Assembly: GCF_900187395.1 (NCBI RefSeq)
Contig: NZ_FYEZ01000002.1
Span: forward strand, 186,001-250,000
DNA: 64,000 nt
Source of the DNA: Kytococcus aerolatus
Lineage (GTDB): Bacteria > Actinomycetota > Actinomycetes > Actinomycetales > Dermatophilaceae
Reading direction: 5' to 3'
The notes under the pieces were generated by a model. It was not told where the DNA came from. It ran no database searches and worked only from the letters and a program-made list of their open reading frames with translations. The translations under genes and the position numbers were made by a program. This document shows positions 57,808 to 64,000 of the stretch, one piece after another (position 1 is the first letter of the stretch; each line of letters starts with the position of its first letter).

Positions 57808-58601
57808 CCCATTCCACGACACCCGGCTCCCGCCTGGCCCGCCGCATCGTGCCCTGCCTCGACGTCCGCGACGGGCGGGTGGTCAAGGGCGTGCGCTTCA
57901 CCGACCACCGTGACGTGGGCGGCATCGAGGAGCTGGCGCTCCGCTACCGCGAGGAGGGCGCCGACGAGCTGGTCTTCTACGACATCTCCGCCAGCCCGCA
58001 GGGGCGCACGGTGGACCGGGAGTGGGTCGGGCGCGTGGCGCGGATCCTCGACATCCCCTTCTCCGTGGCCGGCGGGATCCGGAGCGTCGAGGAGGCCCGC
58101 GCCGTCCTGCACGCCGGGGCGGACAAGGTCTCCGTGAACACCCCCGCCCTGGAGCGACCCGAGCTCGTGGGTGAGCTGGCGGCCGAGTTCGGGGTGCAGT
58201 GCGTCGTGGTCGGCATCGACTCGCTGCGGGACGCGGACGGCACCTGGCGGGTGCGCTCGCACACCGGGGACCCGGACGCGATGCGGGAGGCCGGCCGCTC
58301 CACCCTGGACTGGGTGCGCGAGGTGGTCGACCGGGGCGCCGGCGAGGTGGTGCTCAACTGCATGGGCTCCGACGGGGTGCGCACCGGGTACGACCTCGAA
58401 CAGCTCGCGGCGGTGCGGGAGGTCTGCCCGGTGCCGCTGGTCGCCTCCGGCGGTGCGGGCAGCGTGGAGGACTTCGTGCGGGTGTTTCGCGACGCGGATG
58501 TCGACGCGGCCCTGGCGGCGAGCGTCTTCCACTCCGGGGCGCTGGCGATCGGACAGGTCAAGGACGAGCTGGCAGCGGCCGGTGTGGAGGTGCGGCGATG
58601 A
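57804..58601 (+). CDS. hisF: Imidazole glycerol phosphate synthase, cyclase subunit
   Basis: Cyclase half of the HisHF synthase, making IGP and AICAR. The 265-residue barrel has [17 protein letters not shown] (catalytic Asp), [12 protein letters not shown], and [31 protein letters not shown] is near the enteric reading. ATGA overlap with hisA. Confidence 0.95.
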   Translation: MTHSTTPGSRLARRIVPCLDVRDGRVVKGVRFTDHRDVGGIEELALRYREEGADELVFYDISASPQGRTVDREWVGRVARILDIPFSVAGGIRSVEEARAVLHAGADKVSVNTPALERPELVGELAAEFGVQCVVVGIDSLRDADGTWRVRSHTGDPDAMREAGRSTLDWVREVVDRGAGEVVLNCMGSDGVRTGYDLEQLAAVREVCPVPLVASGGAGSVEDFVRVFRDADVDAALAASVFHSGALAIGQVKDELAAAGVEVRR

Positions 58602-59212
58602 GCGTGGACGTGCAGGCGATCGACTTCTCGAAGGCGCAGGACGCCGGCCGTGGGTTGGTGCCGGCGGTGGTGCAGGACGCGGACACCCTCCAGGTGCTCA
58701 TGCTCGGATGGATGGATGCCGAGGCCGTGGACGCCTCCCGGGAGACCGGGCGGGTCACCTTCTGGTCGCGCTCCCGGCACGAGCGCTGGGTGAAGGGTGA
58801 GACGAGCGGCAACACCCTGCAGCTCGTGGACCTCCGGCTCGACTGCGATGCCGACACCGTGCTGGTGCTGGCGCGCCCGACCGGCCCGACCTGCCACACC
58901 GGGACCGACAGCTGCTTCGAGGGGGCACCGTCCTCGGAGGTGCACCGCCTCGACGCTCTCGTGGCCCGGCGGGAGGCCGAGCGGCCAGAGGGCTCCTACA
59001 CCACCTCGCTCTTCGAGGGTGGGACCCGGCGCATCGCCCAGAAGGTCGGCGAGGAGGGCGTCGAGACGGCGCTCGCGGCCGTGGACGAGGGGGACGAGGA
59101 GCTCGTCGGAGAGGCCGGTGACCTGGTCTTCCACCTGCTCGTGCTGCTGCGCGACCGGGGGCTGGGGCTGGCCGAGGTGGAGGAGCTGCTGCGGAGCCGC
59201 CGCGGCCGGTGA
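58598..59212 (+). CDS. hisI: Bifunctional phosphoribosyl-AMP cyclohydrolase / phosphoribosyl-ATP pyrophosphatase
   Basis: HisIE fusion of 204 residues, catalysing steps two and three of the pathway. The HisI part (about 1-115) has [18 protein letters not shown] and the zinc-site Cys pair in [14 protein letters not shown]. The HisE part (about 115-204) has [18 protein letters not shown]. In most Actinobacteria hisI and hisE are separate. ATGA overlap with hisF; last gene of the operon. Confidence 0.95.
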   Translation: MSVDVQAIDFSKAQDAGRGLVPAVVQDADTLQVLMLGWMDAEAVDASRETGRVTFWSRSRHERWVKGETSGNTLQLVDLRLDCDADTVLVLARPTGPTCHTGTDSCFEGAPSSEVHRLDALVARREAERPEGSYTTSLFEGGTRRIAQKVGEEGVETALAAVDEGDEELVGEAGDLVFHLLVLLRDRGLGLAEVEELLRSRRGR

Positions 59213-59277
59213 GCCGTCGCCCGTGCCACCATCGGCGGCACCCCTCCCGGCCCGCGGGAGGGACCGAGGAGGCGACC

Positions 59278-60489
59278 GTGACCGCATCGACCCTGCACGC
59301 ATCCACCCTCACCTATCTGGACCACGCGGCGAGCTCCCCGCAGCGGCCGGAGGTGACGGCGGTGATGGCCGAGCTGGCCGGCCTACCGGGCAATCCCTCG
59401 GCCACGCACGCGGCGGGACGGCGGGTGCGGGCCCGGGTCGAGGAGGCCCGGGAGGAGCTGGCGGCGGCCATCGGCGCCCACCCGACGGAGATCGTGTTCA
59501 CCTCCGGGGGCACCGAGGCGGACAATCTCGCGGTGCTCGGCGCCCACGCGGAGTGCGTGGCGCAGGGGGCACCGGTGGTCACCACCCCGGTGGAGCACGC
59601 CGCCGTGGCGCGGGCCGTGGCGCACCTGGCAGGGCGGGGCATCCCGGTGCACGAGGCCGCGCTCGACGAGGGCGGGCAGGTGGACCGTGCGGCCTGGGAG
59701 GAGGCGCTGTGCGGGGCCGGCCCGGCGACGCTCCGGGGTGCCGGGCCGGCCGCGGCTTCCGCGCTGGCCACCGTGGCCTGGGTGCAGAACGAGACGGGCG
59801 TGGCGCAGGGCGTCCCGGCGCTCGCCGAGGTGGCCCGGCGCCACGGGGCGGTGGTGCACAGCGACGCGGTGCAGGCGATCGGCCACGTGCCGGTGGACTT
59901 CGCGGCCTCCGGGCTGGACCTGCTCTCCCTGGCCGGGCACAAGGTGGGCGGCCCGCAGGGAGTCGGCGCGCTCGTCGTCCGGCGCGGGGTGCGGCTGGCC
60001 CCCATCGGGTTCGGGGGTGGTCAGGAGGCCCGCGTGCGCTCGGGGACGGTTCCGGTGGCGCTGGTGGCGGGGCTGGCGGCGGCGGTGCGGGTGGCGGTCG
60101 AGGAGCTGGCCGACGAGGGCGAGCGGGTGCGCGGGCTGCGGGACGAGATGGAGGCGCGCGTGCTGGCGCTCGACCCGGGCATCCGGGTGACCGGGGCCGG
60201 TGCCCCTCGGGCGAGCCACATCGCCCACCTGACGATCGAGGGCTGTCGCAGCGAGGACCTGCTCTTCCTCCTCGACGCGCAGGGGGTGTGCGTGTCCGGG
60301 GGCTCGGCCTGCTCGGCGGGGGTGACGCGGCCCAGCCCGGTGCTGCTGGCGATGGGTCACGGTGAGGCCGAGGCGGAGTCGGTGCTCCGGGTGTCCCTGG
60401 GGTGGAGCTCGACGCCGGAGGACGTGGAGCGTCTCGTCGCCGTGCTGCCGGAGGTGGTCGAGCGGGCGCGGGCGGCGGCGCGCGTGTGA
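59278..60489 (+). CDS. Cysteine desulfurase (IscS/NifS type)
   Basis: PLP enzyme taking sulfur from cysteine for tRNA thiolation and Fe-S clusters. The 403-residue protein has YLDHAASSPQRPEV, the PLP-Lys block SLAGHKVGGPQG, and the catalytic Cys loop GVCVSGGSACSAG. GTG 59278 follows GAGGAGG six bases upstream. mnmA, which needs its sulfur, lies 1.6 kb downstream, with an HNH gene in between. Confidence 0.93.
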   Translation: MTASTLHASTLTYLDHAASSPQRPEVTAVMAELAGLPGNPSATHAAGRRVRARVEEAREELAAAIGAHPTEIVFTSGGTEADNLAVLGAHAECVAQGAPVVTTPVEHAAVARAVAHLAGRGIPVHEAALDEGGQVDRAAWEEALCGAGPATLRGAGPAAASALATVAWVQNETGVAQGVPALAEVARRHGAVVHSDAVQAIGHVPVDFAASGLDLLSLAGHKVGGPQGVGALVVRRGVRLAPIGFGGGQEARVRSGTVPVALVAGLAAAVRVAVEELADEGERVRGLRDEMEARVLALDPGIRVTGAGAPRASHIAHLTIEGCRSEDLLFLLDAQGVCVSGGSACSAGVTRPSPVLLAMGHGEAEAESVLRVSLGWSSTPEDVERLVAVLPEVVERARAAARV

Positions 60490-60513
60490 GGTTCCCCAGG
60501 CCGGATGCGGCCC

Positions 60514-60565
60514 CTGCACAGGTCATAGAACATGTGTTGTGCAGAAAGTGGGCCACCTGTACTGT
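60514..60565 (+). promoter_or_regulatory. Promoter of the HNH gene with inverted repeat
   Basis: TTGTGC (60537-60542), a 17-base spacer and TACTGT (60560-60565) form a good housekeeping-type promoter. CTGCACA (60514-60520) and TGTGCAG (60538-60544) make an inverted repeat covering the -35, a possible operator. Locally the DNA is more AT-rich than its surroundings. Confidence 0.5.
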
Positions 60566-60646
60566 GAAGGTGTCGTCAGGGGCACCCGTCGGAGGGTGAC
60601 GGTGGGGTCCCGGGGGTTCTGACGAGCGCACCGAGGGGGTGGGGCC

Positions 60647-61987
60647 GTGACGACCGTGGTGGAGATGCGGGAGCAGGGTGCGCCCGCGGACGTCTGGGGG
60701 CTGCTCGAACGGGCCCGCGAGCTGGCGCCCGCGCTGGAGACCGTGCGGCCCCACCTGTGGCGACTGGGGGAGGGCGATCTCGCGGGGGCCGTCGAGGCGC
60801 TGGGAGATCTCGTGCGGGCCGCGGAGGCCGCCATGACCGGATTGACGGCGGAGGCCGTGGGCCGGGGGACGGTGCAGGCCTCCCGGGCCGCCTCGCCGGC
60901 CGACTGGGTGCGACGACAGGGCGGTGTCGTCGAGCCCGGCCGCGCCCGCAGCGTAGCCGTGGTCGCCGAGGCCTCGCTGGAACCGGGCACGGCCTCCCTG
61001 CAGCAGGCCGTCTGGGGCGGGGGAGTGAGCGTCGACCACGCCGCCGTGGCGCTGGAGGAGTCCGCGAAGGTGCTTCCCCTCCTGCCGGGTGCCGATCGTT
61101 CCGAGGTGCTGGGCCACTACCTGGTGCGGGCCTCCGCCGCCGACGCCTCGCGGCGCGAGCTGCGCCGCCTCACCCGGGAGATCATGGCCCGGTACGGCGA
61201 CGACCGACTCGACGACCTGGACGCCCGCGCGAAGGAGTGCAGCGGCCTCACCGAGCGAGCGCTCCCGACGGGCCTCGTGCGCTTCCAGCTGGACCTCAAC
61301 CAGCCGGACGCTGCCCGCGTCCGGGCCGCGGTCGACGGCCTCTCGGGCCCTCGCTCGGAGCGGGGGTCGGACGGTGAGCCGGTGCGGGATCCGCGGAGCC
61401 CGGCGCGTCGTCGAGCGGATGCCCTGCTGGAGCTCGTCGAACGGGCCCAGGCGGCCGACGACGACCCCACGGCGGGTGGGTGTGGCCTGTCCGGCTCGAC
61501 GACGCTCGTGGTGACCATGACAGCCGAGGGGTTGGCGGAACGGCTCCGAGAGGTCGGGGCGCGGCGGACCGGATGGGCGCGCGGCGTGGAGGAGCTCACG
61601 GACGACGGGGCGGTCACCTTCGGGGTCACCTCCCTCGGGGACGTCCTCACTGCTGCCCAGCTGCGACAGGCCGCCTGTGACGCGGGGATCGTGCCGATGG
61701 TGCTCGGTGCGGACGGCACACCGCTGGAGACCGGACGTGCGAAACGCCTGGCCACCGACGCCCAGCGGGCCACCCTGCTGGTCCGCGACGGTGGGTGCAC
61801 CTTCCCCGGCTGCACGAGGCCACCGGGCTGGTGCCACGCCCACCATGTGCGGCACTGGGCCGACGGCGGACCCACCGACGTGGACAACCTGGCGCTGCTC
61901 TGCGAACGGCACCACACGGTGGTCCACCGGGACGGGCTCACGGCCCGGAGGGTCGACGGACGCTGGGAGTGGGAGGAGCCGCCGTAG
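60647..61987 (+). CDS. DUF222 / HNH endonuclease domain protein (13E12-repeat type)
   Basis: The 446-residue protein has a DUF222 helical region (about 20-360) and a C-terminal HNH nuclease motif with CTFPGCTRPPGWCHAHHVRHW (the zinc CxxC first, then HH) and DNLALLCERHHTVVH. These genes are multicopy in Actinobacteria and may behave as selfish or mobile elements, though no flanking repeats were found. GTG 60647 with a G-rich binding site. It separates the cysteine desulfurase from mnmA. Confidence 0.88.
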   Translation: MTTVVEMREQGAPADVWGLLERARELAPALETVRPHLWRLGEGDLAGAVEALGDLVRAAEAAMTGLTAEAVGRGTVQASRAASPADWVRRQGGVVEPGRARSVAVVAEASLEPGTASLQQAVWGGGVSVDHAAVALEESAKVLPLLPGADRSEVLGHYLVRASAADASRRELRRLTREIMARYGDDRLDDLDARAKECSGLTERALPTGLVRFQLDLNQPDAARVRAAVDGLSGPRSERGSDGEPVRDPRSPARRRADALLELVERAQAADDDPTAGGCGLSGSTTLVVTMTAEGLAERLREVGARRTGWARGVEELTDDGAVTFGVTSLGDVLTAAQLRQAACDAGIVPMVLGADGTPLETGRAKRLATDAQRATLLVRDGGCTFPGCTRPPGWCHAHHVRHWADGGPTDVDNLALLCERHHTVVHRDGLTARRVDGRWEWEEPP

Positions 61988-62039
61988 CGGGTGGGTGCAG
62001 GGCGCGAGATGCGTGAGCCGAGCCGGTGGGGGCGCTCCG

Positions 62040-62057
62040 TAGACTGGGTGACCCATG
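62040..62057 (+). promoter_or_regulatory. Near-leaderless promoter of mnmA
   Basis: TAGACT at 62040-62045, nine bases, ATG 62055. Spacing is slightly wider than the other leaderless starts. Confidence 0.5.
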
Positions 62058-63269
62058 AGCGCGCCCGTCCTGTCCTCCCTCGAGACCGCCCCCGAGGGTG
62101 CCCCGGCACCCTCCGGGCGACGTCTGCGCGTGGTCGCGGCCATGAGCGGTGGTGTGGACTCGGCGGTCGCGGCGGCGCGCATGCTCGACGCCGGGCACGA
62201 GGTCACCGGAGTGCACCTGGCGCTCAGCCAGTCGGCCGAGACCCTGCGAACCTCCGCCCGGGGCTGCTGCACCCTGGAGGACGCCGCGGACGCGCGACGG
62301 GTGGCCGATCGGCTCGGCATCCCCTTCTACGTGTGGGACATGGCCGAGCGCTTCCAGCACGACGTGGTCGAGGACTTCGTGCGGGAGTACGAGGCAGGGC
62401 GCACGCCCAACCCCTGCCTGCGCTGCAACGAGTCGATCAAGTTCGCGGCCCTGCTCGACAAGGCGGTGGCCCTCGGCTTCGACGCGGTGGCCACGGGGCA
62501 CTACGCGCAGATCGTGGAGCGGCCGGAGCGGGACGCCGCGGGGGAGCCCACGGGCGGGACCGTCCGAGAGCTCCACCGCGCCGTGGACCCGCAGAAGGAC
62601 CAGAGCTATGTGCTGGGGGTCCTCGACACCGACCAGCTCGCCCGGGCCTTCTTCCCGCTGGGTGACACCACCAAGCCGGCGATCCGTGAGGAGGCGACGC
62701 GACGCGGCTTCGCCGTGGCCCGCAAGCCCGACTCGCACGACATCTGCTTCATCGCCGACGGTGACACCCGCGGCTACCTGGCCCGGCGGCTGGGGGAGCG
62801 GCCGGGGGAGATCGTCGACGTCGACGGTCGGGTGCTCGGGGAGCACCGGGGAGCCCACGGGTACACGGTCGGGCAGCGCAAGGGGTTGGGGCTCAAGGTG
62901 CCGGCCGAGGACGGCGCCCCGCGCTACGTGCTGCGCACCGACCCGGCGACCAACCAGGTCGTGGTGGGGCCGCAGGAGATGCTCGGGGTGGACGTGATCC
63001 TGGCCGACCACGTCCGCTGGTGCGGCCCGGCCCCCTCCGGCGAGCAGCGTCTGGGGGCACAGATCCGGGCGCACGGGGTGGAGCACCCGGCCCGGGTGGT
63101 GGTCACCGAGGCGCCGGACTCCGAGCCGGTGCTGCGGGTGGAGCTCGAGCAGCCGGTGCGGGGCGTCGCGCCCGGCCAGTCCGTGGTGCTCTACGACGGG
63201 ACCCGCGTCGTGGGCTCGGGGACCATCGCGGCCACCGAGCGCGTGCAGCCCGCCGTCGCCGCTCCCTGA
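62055..63269 (+). CDS. mnmA: tRNA-specific 2-thiouridylase MnmA
   Basis: Thiolates U34 of tRNA Lys, Glu and Gln. The 404-residue protein has the ATP loop [10 protein letters not shown] (31-40), the catalytic Cys in [12 protein letters not shown], the second in [16 protein letters not shown], and the C-terminal barrel. The N-terminal 22 residues are a low-complexity extension. Uses sulfur from a cysteine desulfurase, whose gene is nearby. Confidence 0.95.
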   Translation: MSAPVLSSLETAPEGAPAPSGRRLRVVAAMSGGVDSAVAAARMLDAGHEVTGVHLALSQSAETLRTSARGCCTLEDAADARRVADRLGIPFYVWDMAERFQHDVVEDFVREYEAGRTPNPCLRCNESIKFAALLDKAVALGFDAVATGHYAQIVERPERDAAGEPTGGTVRELHRAVDPQKDQSYVLGVLDTDQLARAFFPLGDTTKPAIREEATRRGFAVARKPDSHDICFIADGDTRGYLARRLGERPGEIVDVDGRVLGEHRGAHGYTVGQRKGLGLKVPAEDGAPRYVLRTDPATNQVVVGPQEMLGVDVILADHVRWCGPAPSGEQRLGAQIRAHGVEHPARVVVTEAPDSEPVLRVELEQPVRGVAPGQSVVLYDGTRVVGSGTIAATERVQPAVAAP

Positions 63270-63387
63270 CCCGTGACCGTGACCCGTGCCGGACCGCTGG
63301 CAGGTCCCGCGGGTCCTGGGACCGGGAACAGAACCCCCGGGGGCCCGTCGTTGACGGAGGGGACAGCGATTCGCGAAGGAGCGCACC

Positions 63388-64000
63388 ATGAGCACCTACC
63401 GCACGCAGAACCCCGCCACGGGGGAGCTCGTCGAGGAGTTCGCCGAGCACTCGGCCGAGGAGGTCGAGCAGGTCCTCGCCACCGCCCACGAGGCCGCCTC
63501 CACTTGGCCGACCGTCCCCCTGGAGGAGCGGGCCGCGCTCCTCGCCCGGGTGGCGGACGCCTACCGGGAGCGGCAGCAGGAGCTGGCCGAGGCCATCGCG
63601 CTGGAGATGGGCAAGCCCGTCCCGCAGGCGATCGGCGAGGTCAAGCTCGCCGCGTCCATCTACCGCTGGTACGCCGAGCACGGGCCGGACCTGGTGGCCG
63701 ATCGCGAGCTGGGGCTCGCCCGGGGCGCCCAGCGGTCCCTCGTGCGCACCCTGCCGCTCGGCGCCCTGCTCGGCGTGATGCCGTGGAACTACCCCTACTA
63801 CCAGGTGGCTCGCTTCGCGGCTCCGAACATCCTGCTGGGCAACACCATCGTCCTCAAGCACGCCCAGATCTGTGCCGCCTCGGCCGAGCTCATGGAGGAG
63901 CTCTTCACCGCCGCCGGTGCGCCGCCCGGCGTGTACCGCAACGTCCGGGTCGACAACGACCGGGCTGCCGAGATCATCGCCGACGATCGCATCCGCGGGG
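63388..64000 (+). CDS. NAD(P)-dependent aldehyde dehydrogenase, 3'-truncated
   Basis: The first 204 codons of an aldehyde dehydrogenase, cut by the right edge. It opens STYRTQNPATGELVEEF, has LEMGKPVPQAIGEV and the NAD-binding block GVMPWNYPYYQVARFAAPN, then NTIVLKHAQICAASA. The pattern is close to succinate-semialdehyde dehydrogenases (GabD type). The catalytic Cys and Glu lie beyond the window. ATG is preceded by AAGGAG at seven bases. Confidence 0.9.
   Translation, partial: MSTYRTQNPATGELVEEFAEHSAEEVEQVLATAHEAASTWPTVPLEERAALLARVADAYRERQQELAEAIALEMGKPVPQAIGEVKLAASIYRWYAEHGPDLVADRELGLARGAQRSLVRTLPLGALLGVMPWNYPYYQVARFAAPNILLGNTIVLKHAQICAASAELMEELFTAAGAPPGVYRNVRVDNDRAAEIIADDRIRG

Noticed and set aside
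60647-61987. HNH gene as part of a group II intron or intein
   Set aside because: It has a DUF222 N-terminus and a free-standing gene structure; neighbouring genes are intact and no intron or intein motifs were seen.
63303-63323. Terminator hairpin after mnmA
   Set aside because: Only six base pairs with a nine-base loop and no T-run; too weak to list as a feature.

Overview
The window is a very GC-rich (about 70% or more by eye) stretch of chromosomal DNA. It reads as an actinobacterium of the Micrococcales type. Evidence for this is the strong G/C bias at third codon positions, the GlgE alpha-glucan pathway, a DUF4233 gene beside folC and ndk, RNase J, a DUF222/HNH endonuclease, frequent ATGA/TGATG/GTGA start-stop overlaps, and many starts that look leaderless (a TANNNT hexamer six or seven bases before the start codon). 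The genus cannot be fixed from sequence alone. No tRNA, rRNA, CRISPR array, insertion sequence or phage module was seen. Nearly all the DNA is coding.

Layout. 1-6.3 kb: 3' part of ileS (cut by the window edge), folC, a DUF4233 membrane protein, uppP, ndk. 6.4-14.5 kb: cell-shape operon mreB-mreC-mreD-mrdA, then rpsO and pnp. 14.6-21 kb: a double-hotdog thioesterase, a membrane acetyltransferase-like protein, and the phenylacetyl-CoA epoxidase operon paaABCDE. 21-23.1 kb (minus strand): thyA and a NUDIX-dihydrofolate reductase fusion. 23.2-26.4 kb: B3/B4-domain protein, PaiB-like protein, a possible 45-codon upstream ORF, and rnj. 26.5-32.6 kb: AI-2E-type permease and methylmalonyl-CoA epimerase (minus), then amidohydrolase, thiolase, UPF0045 and a thioredoxin/TPR co-chaperone. 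32.6-43.4 kb: glgE-treS-(maltokinase::glgB) and glgX, flanking two small membrane proteins. 43.4-47.8 kb: YbjN-like protein, enoyl-CoA hydratase, etfB, etfA, a repeat-filled gap, a PfpI-like protein. 47.9-51.0 kb: hisS and, convergent to it, katA. 51.2-59.2 kb: a TrpR/YerC-like regulator and a complete his operon hisGDC(NB)HAF(IE). 59.3-64 kb: cysteine desulfurase, DUF222/HNH endonuclease, mnmA, and the 5' part of an aldehyde dehydrogenase.

How the genes work together. GlgE, TreS, the maltokinase half of the fusion, its GlgB half and GlgX form a full trehalose-maltose-maltose 1-phosphate-alpha-glucan cycle. ThyA and the DHFR half close the thymidylate-folate cycle, and FolC polyglutamylates folates. 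MreBCD and PBP2 form the lateral-wall machinery, with UppP recycling the lipid carrier. PaaABCDE makes ring-epoxidised phenylacetyl-CoA. The thiolase, enoyl-CoA hydratase, methylmalonyl-CoA epimerase and ETF are consistent with an acyl-CoA-based metabolism, although the rest of those pathways lies outside the window.

Most notable observations. (1) The his operon has gene order, two fusions and protein signatures of the gammaproteobacterial, apparently xanthomonad-like type, not the actinobacterial type, which suggests wholesale horizontal transfer. (2) Two intergenic repeat families with an ACCGGT core fill gaps near 21.0, 22.2 and 47.0 kb and include long perfect hairpins. (3) Five divergent gene pairs have back-to-back leaderless-type promoters, including a recurrent GAGACT variant. 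(4) NUDIX-DHFR and maltokinase-GlgB are unusual fusions. (5) The AI-2E permease appears to start at CTG. (6) A possible leaderless small ORF lies just before RNase J.
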